A DNA stretch of 64,000 nt from Bdellovibrionales bacterium GWA1_52_35 (GTDB lineage Bacteria; Bdellovibrionota; UBA1018): the NCBI GenBank assembly GCA_001769805.1, contig MEPO01000013.1, positions 62,001 to 126,000 on the forward strand, read 5' to 3'. The notes below the pieces were generated by a model. That model ran no database searches. It saw only the letters and a program-made list of their open reading frames with translations, and was not told the DNA's origin. Numbering within the stretch: the stretch's first letter is position 1; each line of letters begins with the position of its first letter. The position numbers and the translations under genes were made by a program. Below are positions 45,678 through 53,673 of this stretch, piece after piece.

Positions 45678-46085
45678 ATGAAACGAATTATCTATTTAGT
45701 TCTGATCTTGGCATTACCCGCATTACCGGGCACTGCGTTTGCGAAGAATCTTTTTTGCAACGAAATAGGATCAACAGATCTAATGTGGGAAAAGACAAAA
45801 CAAAACTTCAGTACTCAGGGGTATAGTATCCCAAAAAATCCAGCTACCTTTGCAATTTCAAATTTTGATTCAAAAAAACCGATGCTCGTTGGAAACGCCG
45901 GGAACGAAGAACTCGCACGCAAAGGTGATTATTTTTTCGAAGCTACGCCTGTCGGAAATATTAATCTGTACCGCTGGTATCGATTGGACGCTAACACTGG
46001 TCTGATCCTCATGATTAAAGCATACGATATGCTGGGAGCCCCGTATTCGATTTCTGTCGCATACAAATGCAAAGTCGGAATTTAG
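45678..46085 (+). CDS. Small secreted protein, unknown function
   Basis: 135 residues. Signal peptide 1-22 (YLVLILALPALPGTAFA). The mature part has only two cysteines (NLFCNEI near the N-terminus and YKCKVGI at the C-terminus), likely one disulfide. Middle residues (KKPMLVGNAGNEELARKGDYFFEATPVGNINLYRWYRLDANTGLILMI) suggest a beta-sandwich. No family recognised. The ribosome site is weak. It is AT-richer than the flanking chromosome, as is the rest of the island. Confidence 0.65.
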   Translation: MKRIIYLVLILALPALPGTAFAKNLFCNEIGSTDLMWEKTKQNFSTQGYSIPKNPATFAISNFDSKKPMLVGNAGNEELARKGDYFFEATPVGNINLYRWYRLDANTGLILMIKAYDMLGAPYSISVAYKCKVGI

Positions 46086-46137
46086 CGACCTAGGGTCGGT
46101 GTATCGAAATTCCTGATCAAATCAAACCAAAAATGCC

Positions 46138-46388
46138 TTATTTATTCGGAGCGAGTAAGCGCAGATACTTCGTATTCAAAACATTAGATTTCGATGCATC
46201 GAAATAATTATTCCGACCTTTTCCTCTGTGCCGGTTAAGCGTTTCGATTTGAGTGGTGAAAGTCCGCATAAGCTTGTTCGCCCATTCGATATTTAGGGCG
46301 ACCCCTTTGCTTGATAAACCCTTGTTGTTTGCTCGACCAAACAATCCATCGCAAGATTATGAACGGCCGCCATTTGGGCTGAGAGCAT
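46138..46388 (-). pseudogene. Frameshifted and truncated phage-type gene
   Basis: Minus-strand reading in two frames restores one protein. Frame 1 from ATG 46388: MLSAQMAAVHNLAMDCLVEQTTRVYQ, ended by TAA at 46293. Frame 2 from about 46344: GLSSKGVALNIEWANKLMRTFTTQIETLNRHRGKG, ending at 46138. Together they resemble short phage-linked proteins in which AQ-M-x-x-x-HN-x-A-M is followed by ANKL-x-RT-F-x-x-Q-x-E-AL-x-x-HRGKGQQKVTVEH. After HRGKG the sequence loses similarity, close to an 18-base perfect palindrome. So there is one frameshift and a lost C-terminus. The family comparison is from memory of its conserved words. Confidence 0.5.
46188..46205. repeat. 18-base perfect palindrome
   Basis: ATTTCGATGCATCGAAAT is its own reverse complement. 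It lies inside the phage-type pseudogene, near the point where similarity to the family stops, so it may mark a rearrangement junction or a recombinase site. Confidence 0.7.
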
Positions 46389-46507
46389 ACCCCACAATCA
46401 CGCCTGATCCGAACCTTTAGCGCACCGGTTATTTCGAAGCTGCGGGGAAATTCGAATCAACTGGCACAACTTGCAAGTGGCGCATATCCACTAAAATAAT
46501 TTCACAA

Positions 46508-46523
46508 TATTCGTTCAAGAATA
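46508..46523 (+). promoter_or_regulatory. Palindromic operator candidate TATTC-N6-GAATA
   Basis: TATTC GTTCAA GAATA; symmetry extends to AATATTC...GAATATT (46506-46525). It ends 25 bases before the ATG of the lipoprotein gene at 46549. A partial second copy (CTATCC GAATAG, 46528-46543) follows. Confidence 0.5.
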
Positions 46524-46548
46524 TTGCTATCCTATCCGAATAGCATTC

Positions 46549-47184
46549 ATGAGAATAATTCTCGCACTGTTGATTCCGGCTCTCTCCGGATGTGCACACT
46601 ACTCGCCAATGCTGCCACAAGAAACGTGCGCACTGGACAATATGAAGCACTCCGTTTCTGCCCACGGCTCAGGTGCTGCGGTTGCAGGACTGCAGACTTT
46701 GGCAACAGACAATGAAGCGACCGTTTGCACAAAGCCCCAGAATGAAATCGATGTGATCGCGATAAAGGAAGACGCGGAATCGGCCAAAAAGAAGATCAAA
46801 TACAACAGTCGCGTATACCAGCAGAAACTGGGGTACAAAATTGCGATCTCGTCCTATTTGGCAACTGTATTGATCGGCAGCTCTAAAACACCTGCAGACG
46901 GGTCTACTTTAGTCCAAAATTCAAGCGGGCAGTTCATGATTGCAGACAGACAGTATCCGCATCTGTATTGGGTTCCGGTAATTGGTCCCATACTCAATAT
47001 CAGCGAATATCCCGGCGAAATGACATCCGGTTGGAAGGCAGCCAGCATCATCAGCTCTCTAACTCAGTCGTTTGGAGTTGGATTAATTGTATTGAACATT
47101 CCCAGAGCTGACTTTGGTGAACCAACTATTAGAATTGATCCAGCGCCCTCCGGTATACAGACCAGTCTACAGCTTAAATTTTAA
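46549..47184 (+). CDS. Lipoprotein with central membrane-like segments, unknown function
   Basis: 211 residues. Signal MRIILALLIPALSGC with lipobox LSGC. After the polar N-terminal half (ALDNMKHSVSAHGSGAAVAGLQTLATDNEATVCTKPQNEIDVIAIKEDAESAKKKIKYNSRVYQQ) there are two mildly hydrophobic stretches (AISSYLATVLIGS and YPHLYWVPVIGPILNISEYPGEMTSGWKAASIISSLTQSFGVGLIVLNI). No recognised family. The ribosome site is poor but the palindrome upstream and the clear lipobox support a gene. It is followed 47 bases later by HsdR-N-like copy B in the same direction. Confidence 0.65.
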   Translation: MRIILALLIPALSGCAHYSPMLPQETCALDNMKHSVSAHGSGAAVAGLQTLATDNEATVCTKPQNEIDVIAIKEDAESAKKKIKYNSRVYQQKLGYKIAISSYLATVLIGSSKTPADGSTLVQNSSGQFMIADRQYPHLYWVPVIGPILNISEYPGEMTSGWKAASIISSLTQSFGVGLIVLNIPRADFGEPTIRIDPAPSGIQTSLQLKF

Positions 47185-47231
47185 GGTTTATCAGAAAACA
47201 TAATCGCACGTACTTTCGAAAGGACCAACAC

Positions 47232-48149
47232 ATGAGCCGTGAAACGAAACAAGATCGCCTCGTACGAGGAATGAATGACCAAGTGCTTGAGCATCTACAC
47301 GAACTCAAAGCACTCGAAGCAAACCCCGCTACAAAGGAGCTTGATCTGGAACGATGGTGTCAAAGCGTCGTTCGAAATTGCCTCGGATTCACGCCCACCA
47401 ATGGCTATAACATCCGAGCACAAGAGACCCGTGGCAAAATGCGACCCGATCTCCTGGTTATGAAAGGTGACGTAATTGTGTGCGTAATAGAGGTGAAGAA
47501 ACTCGGTTTTGACCTTTCAAAATCGGATTTCCGCTCAGGGAAGGTCCAACTCGCAGAATATCTTAACGCTCTTGGCGATGTCCGTTGGGGAATTCTCTCG
47601 AATGGCTACGAGTGGCGGCTATACGACTTCTCCCAGAGAAATGCTGGCGGAACTGAAGTAACTTCTTTTGACCTGCGAAACGAGGAAGACCAAATCGACT
47701 TAACAAAACGCTCTATTGACGACATTTGCTGGAGCTTCGTCGACCTTCATGAGTCAATGTATGCAGGAAACTCTTGGGAAAATCTTGCAAAAGAAGCGAC
47801 GGCATTCTCGCCGGAATCACTTGCTCGAGCTATTTTATCAGCGGAGTCGGTGAAATACATCGCCAAAATTATTCGCGGAGAGCATGACTACCGAGCTAAT
47901 ACGGAAGTCTTGTTTGATAAACTCTCGACCCTACTTCAGAACGGGTTGGATGACTGCGCACATGGATGGAATGAGGTGAAGCAGGCGGAACTTGGAAAAT
48001 ACGTTACCTCTCAGAAGCGTGCGGGAAGAAGAAGAGCTGCTAAAGAGGCTAAGACGTCCGCTACCCCACCTCCTATAAAAGAGGGAACGTCAGAAGCAAC
48101 TCAGGAGGCCTGCACTCCCCCTAACCCAACCGCGAAACAGGCCGCCTAA
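47232..48149 (+). CDS. Stand-alone HsdR-N-like (PD-(D/E)xK) protein, copy B
   Basis: 305 residues with ribosome site AAAGGA. It has the same architecture as copy A and about half of its residues are identical. The nuclease core is clearer: RAQETRGKMRPDLLVMKGDVIVCVIEVKKLGFDLSKSD gives P-D followed by E-V-K, the classic PD-(D/E)xK set. DVRWGILSNGYEWRLYDF and FSPESLARAILSAESVKYIAKIIRGEHDYRANTEVLFDKLSTLLQNGL follow, and a basic, then Pro/Thr-rich tail ends it. No helicase, methylase or specificity gene is near, so it is not a complete type I restriction system. Unlike copy A it has no TATTC-N6-GAATA site directly upstream. Role is inferred. Confidence 0.75.
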   Translation: MSRETKQDRLVRGMNDQVLEHLHELKALEANPATKELDLERWCQSVVRNCLGFTPTNGYNIRAQETRGKMRPDLLVMKGDVIVCVIEVKKLGFDLSKSDFRSGKVQLAEYLNALGDVRWGILSNGYEWRLYDFSQRNAGGTEVTSFDLRNEEDQIDLTKRSIDDICWSFVDLHESMYAGNSWENLAKEATAFSPESLARAILSAESVKYIAKIIRGEHDYRANTEVLFDKLSTLLQNGLDDCAHGWNEVKQAELGKYVTSQKRAGRRRAAKEAKTSATPPPIKEGTSEATQEACTPPNPTAKQAA

Positions 48150-48237
48150 TCACCATCACAAGGAGAGCGAGTTCTTTTGGCGCTTCTAAAAAACCAGTAA
48201 TCAACCTTCAAAGCCCTCTGAACAGAACCTAGGCGTA

Positions 48238-48999
48238 TTAAGAATCGCTGGCTCTGGGCCTCGACTCTTTTAGCCCATACGCTTGCTCCACAGACGTAAA
48301 CCAATTGAACCGGAACAGATGCCAGAGTGCCGCGAAGCCATCTTTCCAGGTGATCTTCTTGCCCTGACGTCGGGTTCGCGGATGGTACGAGATCGGCAAC
48401 TCCTGAATTCTTATACTGACTTTGGCGAGGTACGCCGTCAACTCAACTTCAACCCCAAAGCGTTTCGATTGCAGCCGCATGGACTTGAGCAGCTCCGCGC
48501 GAAACACTTTGTAACAAGTTTCCATGTCCGACAGATGGATACCCGAAAGCAGATTACTCAAAATCGTCAGAATACGATTAGCGAAATAGTGCCAGGTCCA
48601 ATGCGCCTGGAATGATCCTTCGCCGAACCGGTTGCCATAGACGACATCAGCCCGCTGCTCAATCAGCGGCTCCAGAAGCCTGGCAACATCAGAAAGATCA
48701 TATTCAAAATCAGCGTCCTGAATCACTATGAAATCGCCGCTGGCAGCTTCAATTCCGCGAATGACAGCGGCACCTTTGCCCTGATTATTTTCCTGAACAA
48801 TAATTTTGAAGTCATATTGGCGCTGGAGTGTTTTGAGGACTGTCAGGCTGGCATCATTCGAAAAATCGTCTACAAAGATCCACTCACATTGGACTGGAAG
48901 AGTCTTCGCCTTTTCCATCAACGCTTGAACTACTTGCGCGAGGTGCTCCGCTTCATTGTAGACAGGCACGATCAACGTCAAAATACTGCGGTTTTCCAC
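48238..48999 (-). CDS. Family 2 glycosyltransferase (dolichol-phosphate-mannose-synthase-like)
   Basis: 253 residues from GTG 48999. An N-terminal GT2 core: LTLIVPVYNEAEHLAQVVQAL, IFVDDFSNDAS (DD), VVQENNQGKGAAVIRGIEAASGDFIVIQDADFEYD (DAD, metal site). The C-terminal region VELTAYLAKVSIRIQELPISYHPRTRRQGKKITWKDGFAALWHLFRF is typical of the DPM1/undecaprenyl-phosphate sugar transferase-like group. No clear C-terminal membrane helices, so it is a soluble or peripheral enzyme. It moves a sugar from a nucleotide donor to a lipid carrier, probably. Last gene of a minus-strand unit behind the SelO-like gene. Confidence 0.88.
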   Translation of the reverse strand: MENRSILTLIVPVYNEAEHLAQVVQALMEKAKTLPVQCEWIFVDDFSNDASLTVLKTLQRQYDFKIIVQENNQGKGAAVIRGIEAASGDFIVIQDADFEYDLSDVARLLEPLIEQRADVVYGNRFGEGSFQAHWTWHYFANRILTILSNLLSGIHLSDMETCYKVFRAELLKSMRLQSKRFGVEVELTAYLAKVSIRIQELPISYHPRTRRQGKKITWKDGFAALWHLFRFNWFTSVEQAYGLKESRPRASDS

Positions 49000-49058
49000 C
49001 TAAAATGAATATGAGCTGGGATCACGAAAGTCAACGATCCACTTGAAGCTCAAATAAC

Positions 49059-51203
49059 TCAGGGACGAAGAAAACCAAACAGCTTATTCAAACACCCCGC
49101 GACCGCAGCTGTAGATTTCTTGACCGGCAAAGGAATGGTCGAATGAGGCTTCACGGGCGAATATTGCCGGAATTTCAACTTGATATTCTGATCTCCGGCT
49201 TTCCACCATTTGCTTTCGTCCGAAGAGCCCAGAAGAAATTCAACCGTGTGGCTCTGATCTTTCAGAGAAATGCGGAATTCCACTTTGTCCCCAAGAATAT
49301 CGGCTTTGACCTTTCCTGAATTTTTCCAGCCATCGATTGAGTATTTCAAATTTGCCCCTTCAATCTCGCTCAGCGGGATGCTGTGGCCGAAGAATTTTAC
49401 CTGCCCGTTGACAACCGGCTGCTCAAGAATGAGCCGGTACTCAGATGAGCGGGCATCGTAGATATATCGGTTGATACTGCCGCTGATCGGCTCTTTGGCT
49501 TCATGAACTGTGAATTTGTAGGGATCAGGGCTCCGGTAGCCCCGCCTGGAATTTGCGATGGTGGAATCGATGTAATTCCAGATCGTGGAACGATCTCCCG
49601 TCTTGAGATACTCATCGATCAAGGTCGTATCCTTCGCTTGTAAATCCGGACGATACAGTGCAGGAGTTTCAAGGTTGACGAGATGAGCTTTTTCGGAAGC
49701 GTAATTCATCAGAGACTGCGGCGGAATTCCATCTTTCTGGGCTTCAATCAGCACCATTTTCATGAACTCATGATAGGCGTCAGCAAATTCAGTACTGTTA
49801 GTGAAATCCGGCAAGGTCCTCGACAAGGAAGCGCTCAGGGACTGCTTGTCCATCGGATTCTGATCAACCAGCTCGGTCATCACTTTCTTCATGTCATAGG
49901 TCGTGGTACTTACCGGCATTACCTTGTCCACGTTTACCGGTTTTGCACCCTGAAGTGCCGCCCTCTTTATCAATTCTGCAAGGCGAGAGGCTTCGTCAGT
50001 ACTTCCAAGTTTTTTGACCAGATTGGCCGGCGCGCCAGTGAGTTCCAGGAATAACTCAGAAATACGAGCGTCATAAACCTTTTGGAACCGAGCCGTGAGC
50101 GACTCGGAAGAAGGGATCGCATTCTGAAGCCCCTCAGGGAGGTGATCCCTCAACGAAGCCACAAAGTTCCTAATCAACTCATTTTGAATCTCGACTGTTT
50201 GTCCCGCGCCCTCGACAGAATTGAGGATTCGAATTTGCCCATAGCCGGGCTGCGCGGTCATCGTACCGAAATCAAGGAACTTGCCGGTTACCTCGAAATT
50301 GGATTGGCTGGCAGTACCGTGATAGACGCGCTTAACGAACGCTGAGGCATACTGTTCCGCCACACGATCGCTGTATTCATGTAGCCCGGCAACAAGCTTC
50401 TTCTCTGCGGAGGCCCCGCTCAGTTCAGGCGGAACCGGCAGTACGTTAATAATCAGTTTTGCGGAAGCAGCGGTTCTGGACCTGTCACTGCGAATTAAGG
50501 TACCGCTGCCATTGGGCGCTCTCATGTAATGGGCCGGTCGAATTGGATCTTCCCGGATGATCAGGGCATTACGCTCCCTGCCGCCATCCTTCCACACTGT
50601 ATAGGTGCCCGGGTCTATAACGGCGATCACTCGATTTGCGCCGTGAGGCAGATCATTGCTCATTTCGCCCCAAATCACCTCTCGGATGGACTCCTCCAAA
50701 GATGCGCGACCATGCGCATGGTCATAACCTTGACCGTGTCCTACCAGAGGAGTGACACCGATGCCTTTGATCTGGATTTTGCCCGCCGAAGCCGCGCGAC
50801 CACTCCCGAAGTTATAGCCAATCCCCCTGCCCCCATAGCGATCTGCATAGAATGTTTTTTCTTTGGACGTGTATGTCGCCGGAGAGTCATTCGGCCCTGG
50901 CACGCCCCAGGCAAAAGCATTCAATATTTCTTTTTCAAACTCCGGCACGAGTCCTTCGGCTGGAATATCAATTCCCGCTTCGCGAAGCAGATCGTAATTA
51001 AGCCAAAGCACTTTGGCATTCGCCAATTGCTTTGCTTTCACTTTGACATAGCCTTCCGGCGCTATTGCGAGACCCAGTAATTTGGGTGGTCCCGCGCTCA
51101 GTGTTTCAATCGGGGCTGCTAAAATCGCCGGGCCCCAGCTCAGGAGCAGGAGAAGGGAAATTGAGCGAACCAGAATTGCCTGAAAATGAGAACGCAGCAT
51201 CAT
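49059..51203 (-). CDS. Secreted SelO-like pseudokinase lacking the catalytic aspartate
   Basis: 714 residues from ATG 51203, which begins a good signal peptide (LVRSISLLLLLSWGPAILAAP); a GTG at 51248 is the alternative. SelO (protein adenylyltransferase) landmarks occur in order: LWLNYDLLREAGI, FYADRYGGRGIGYNFGSGRAA, KIQIKGIGVTPLVG (K146), HGRASLEESIREVIWGE (E175), ERNALIIREDPIRPAHYMRA, and YHGTASQSNFEVTGKFLDFG. In SelO the last segment is HGVMNTDNMSLLGLTLDYG; here N302 and D311 keep the exact nine-residue spacing, but the base Asp is Ser301. The protein is also about 230 residues longer than E. coli SelO. Export and the missing base argue for changed chemistry. It lies 60 bases after the PAP2 gene. 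Confidence 0.7.
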   Translation of the reverse strand: MMLRSHFQAILVRSISLLLLLSWGPAILAAPIETLSAGPPKLLGLAIAPEGYVKVKAKQLANAKVLWLNYDLLREAGIDIPAEGLVPEFEKEILNAFAWGVPGPNDSPATYTSKEKTFYADRYGGRGIGYNFGSGRAASAGKIQIKGIGVTPLVGHGQGYDHAHGRASLEESIREVIWGEMSNDLPHGANRVIAVIDPGTYTVWKDGGRERNALIIREDPIRPAHYMRAPNGSGTLIRSDRSRTAASAKLIINVLPVPPELSGASAEKKLVAGLHEYSDRVAEQYASAFVKRVYHGTASQSNFEVTGKFLDFGTMTAQPGYGQIRILNSVEGAGQTVEIQNELIRNFVASLRDHLPEGLQNAIPSSESLTARFQKVYDARISELFLELTGAPANLVKKLGSTDEASRLAELIKRAALQGAKPVNVDKVMPVSTTTYDMKKVMTELVDQNPMDKQSLSASLSRTLPDFTNSTEFADAYHEFMKMVLIEAQKDGIPPQSLMNYASEKAHLVNLETPALYRPDLQAKDTTLIDEYLKTGDRSTIWNYIDSTIANSRRGYRSPDPYKFTVHEAKEPISGSINRYIYDARSSEYRLILEQPVVNGQVKFFGHSIPLSEIEGANLKYSIDGWKNSGKVKADILGDKVEFRISLKDQSHTVEFLLGSSDESKWWKAGDQNIKLKFRQYSPVKPHSTIPLPVKKSTAAVAGCLNKLFGFLRP

Positions 51204-51263
51204 TATCTGATCGGCTATTGACGGGCAAAAGCTGAGAACTGAAGCCACAAAATTCTTTAAATC

Positions 51264-52634
51264 CTAAAACCAGACATGACAGGCAAGTCCTGGAGCCGCT
51301 GTTTTGTCGTCACCCACGTAAGCGGGGGTCAGAATACCTTTGCGGGTCATCCCTGTTTTTTTCGATTTATCTGAAAAACCAAAATGCAGATAACGAGGTA
51401 GGACGAAACCCGCAAGCAACCCTACCGCGGTCCCGGCCGCAACATCTGACAGGTAGTGATTGTCTGAAACAATCCGCATCACGCCTGTGGCTGATGCCAA
51501 CGCCAAAGAAGCCAGGCAGGCTGCGTTGTCCGCAGCCTTGGAGTCATATAGGCTCAAATACGAATGCGAAGTGCAGATCAACCCTGCCGCCGTGAAGGCC
51601 AGGGCCGAGTGCCCACTCATGAAGCTCTTGCGATCTTCAAGTGATCCACAGATCTCGCCGGGAGGACAGTTTTCGACAAACGGGCGGTTGCGGTCGAAAG
51701 CGGCCTTGGTTGCATTTGAAAGCATTCCTGCGAAGAGAAAAGACTCTGCACTGATCAATCCCAGCTGTACGGCAGTTTCAGTATCGGTTTTGCCGCGAGC
51801 CCGGGCAACACCGGCATCGAGCATGGGGTACAGAATCAAACCACCCATCAGGACCGTGCTCGCTTTTGATATCAGGTCGTTCGTCTTCGAATCCGAAAGG
51901 CCCATCAGGCTTCTGATCTTTTCATCGAACCCCGGTGCGTCGCCAAACTGCAAAGGCTTGCTTGGGCGAAGAATATCGTTCGTCAGGAAAGTCGTGGCCC
52001 CCATCAAACCGACCGCAATATACTCACTTTTTCGAAATTTGGGCCACTGAGGGTCCCATTTCACGATTTCTTTTTTCTCGAGGATTTTCGGTTCATACCG
52101 GCTCAAGGAAGCCAGCAGATTTTCCTTCAACCTGGGCGTCGCCGCCTGTTCTTTGAGCTTGTCCGCAAGTTCACGCAGAGACTTTCTGGATGCTTCGGGC
52201 AACTTCAGATCGGCTTGCTTCAGACTGGACTCTATTGCCTCAGCATGCACGAGAAGCCCCCGGCGAATTTCCTCTTCTGACTGATTTTCTATAATCAGGC
52301 GTTCATTCATGATCAGAAGCCGGGCCTTCGAAACAGATTCCAGCAACTCCACTTCAGCAGCGGGCTTCCCGTTCTGATCGCAGGTCAACCAGCCTCGCTC
52401 CCCCTCTTTGTCTCCAAAGGTCAGGAGTGCAGGATTGGAAGTAGGCAGAAGGTCCGGTGCCCCGGCTGTGCAAACCTGCACTTGATTGGGTTCAAGGATC
52501 GTGAGGGAGTGCTGCGCGCGATCCCAGGTCTTGAGCAGAAGATCGTCTTCGGCCGTGCGCAGGACTTCAGACCAAGCTGGCGTGATCACGATTCCGGAAA
52601 TCCAGATAAGACTCAAAAGAGTTGCAAACTTCAT
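51264..52634 (-). CDS. PAP2-family phosphatase
   Basis: 456 residues from ATG 52634, which begins a signal peptide (LLSLIWISGIVITPAWS); a longer frame to 52655 has no better ribosome site. Residues about 30-190 are a helical region of no known family. The C-terminal half is a membrane PAP2 phosphatase with KAAFDRNRP (motif 1), SFMSGHSALAF (motif 2, Met replacing Pro) and MRIVSDNHYLSDVAAG (motif 3, Arg and His of the active site). It dephosphorylates lipid phosphates such as phosphatidic acid or undecaprenyl diphosphate on the periplasmic side. Neighbours are the SelO-like gene and GT2. Confidence 0.87.
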   Translation of the reverse strand: MKFATLLSLIWISGIVITPAWSEVLRTAEDDLLLKTWDRAQHSLTILEPNQVQVCTAGAPDLLPTSNPALLTFGDKEGERGWLTCDQNGKPAAEVELLESVSKARLLIMNERLIIENQSEEEIRRGLLVHAEAIESSLKQADLKLPEASRKSLRELADKLKEQAATPRLKENLLASLSRYEPKILEKKEIVKWDPQWPKFRKSEYIAVGLMGATTFLTNDILRPSKPLQFGDAPGFDEKIRSLMGLSDSKTNDLISKASTVLMGGLILYPMLDAGVARARGKTDTETAVQLGLISAESFLFAGMLSNATKAAFDRNRPFVENCPPGEICGSLEDRKSFMSGHSALAFTAAGLICTSHSYLSLYDSKAADNAACLASLALASATGVMRIVSDNHYLSDVAAGTAVGLLAGFVLPRYLHFGFSDKSKKTGMTRKGILTPAYVGDDKTAAPGLACHVWF

Positions 52635-52769
52635 AACTATACAAAATTCTACCACGCGTCATTCGGACGGAATACAAAATCGAAGTATCAGCTTTATAGA
52701 GCAGCTCAGGGGATACAACACGGTGCATTAATCTTAATTTCTGGTCTGAACACTGCATCTTTGCACCCC

Positions 52770-52931
52770 ATGGAAAAAGATGCGGTGAAATCCCCAGAAC
52801 CTGATCGTCTCCGGAACCATCCCCAAGCCGAGCCTCGACGCAGCAAACCGGACCCGACCACCGTTCGTCGCGAACGCGCCAAAGCCTTACGCTTGAAGAA
52901 CAGAGCCAAGCGCATGCGCAGAGTGGGCTGA
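52770..52931 (+). CDS. Possible small basic protein
   Basis: 53 residues: an acidic/proline N-terminal half (KDAVKSPEPDRLRNHPQAEPRRSKPDP) and a strongly basic end (TTVRRERAKALRLKNRAKRMRRVG). It sits in the gap between PAP2 (minus) and TerC (plus). No ribosome site is visible. The biased composition suggests a real small protein but evidence is thin. Confidence 0.3.
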   Translation: MEKDAVKSPEPDRLRNHPQAEPRRSKPDPTTVRRERAKALRLKNRAKRMRRVG

Positions 52932-53001
52932 AGTTTCGGGGATAATAATTTCGCGGGTAATAAATTGACGCCCAATTTCTTTTCATGAGAGAAGGGCGGG
53001 G

Positions 53002-53673
53002 ATGATTACGTTTCAAGACATTGTTGTTGTCGGCTTCCTCGCTTTTTTGGAAGCAATTCTTTCGATCGATAATGCGGTCGTGCTGGCCGTCATGGTCAAA
53101 CACCTGCCTCCGAAGCAACAAAAGATGGCCCTGACTTACGGGCTCGCCGGCGCAGTCGTCTTCCGTCTGATCGCCTTATCCATTGCCACCTATCTTATTC
53201 AGATGCGGTGGGTGAAATTTGTCGGCGGCGGTTATCTCATTTTCATCGGACTCAAACACCTTCTGCAGAAACAGCCGCACGGAGACGAAACCAAACCTGT
53301 CCGTCATGCAGGTTTCTGGAAAACAGTCGTCATGATCGAAATCATGGATATTGCTTTCGCGGTCGATTCAATCCTGGCCGCGGTTGCCATCAGCCCCAAG
53401 CTCTGGATCGTTTTCTTCGGCGGGTTCATCGGAGTGCTGATGATTCGTTATGCGGCGACCTTTTTTGCAAAATTATTGCTCAATTTCCCGACCTTCGAAG
53501 TTTCGGCCTACTTGCTGGTACTCGTGATCGGCCTGAAACTCACCATGGAGGGCTTTCATTTTCCGGGCGTGGATTTTATGAGCGCTTCGAATCCCGCCTT
53601 CTGGATTTTCTGGATGGCTATGGCTCTCTGCGTGGCCTTTGGTTTCAGGCGGACAAAGAAGTCACCGTCTTGA
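53002..53673 (+). CDS. TerC-family integral membrane protein
   Basis: 223 residues with ribosome site AAGGGCGGGG. Seven hydrophobic segments. The family signature is clear: FLEAILSIDNAVVLAVMV near the N-terminus and IEIMDIAFAVDSILAAVAIS in the middle, both with the conserved acidic residues of TerC/YceF-type metal-transport proteins, here ending in FRRTKKSPS. Members have been linked to manganese efflux and metal loading of exported proteins. Its last 29 bases overlap the 3' end of the convergent histidine-kinase gene. Confidence 0.9.
   Translation: MITFQDIVVVGFLAFLEAILSIDNAVVLAVMVKHLPPKQQKMALTYGLAGAVVFRLIALSIATYLIQMRWVKFVGGGYLIFIGLKHLLQKQPHGDETKPVRHAGFWKTVVMIEIMDIAFAVDSILAAVAISPKLWIVFFGGFIGVLMIRYAATFFAKLLLNFPTFEVSAYLLVLVIGLKLTMEGFHFPGVDFMSASNPAFWIFWMAMALCVAFGFRRTKKSPS

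Larger units (their letters stand above)
41679..48235. mobile_element. tRNA-adjacent accessory island with phage remnants
   Basis: The 6.5 kb between tRNA-Lys and the GT2 gene is more AT-rich than both flanks and has a different gene content: two HsdR-N-like paralogues at the two ends, lipoproteins of unknown type, a terminase-small-subunit-like gene without a large subunit, a ribbon-helix-helix protein, a small serine recombinase and a frameshifted phage gene. No tyrosine integrase, structural phage gene, transposase or flanking direct repeat was found. A short direct repeat GGGGTAACA (41749-41757, 41760-41768) lies near the left end. Borders are approximate. Confidence 0.55.

Noticed and set aside
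41678..48240. Duplicate of the tRNA-Lys 3' end as an attachment site
   Set aside because: I looked for repeats of the tRNA end (for example the TTCGAATCCGTGATGCCTC region in parts) within the island and at its right border and found none, so the exact integration borders are not claimed.
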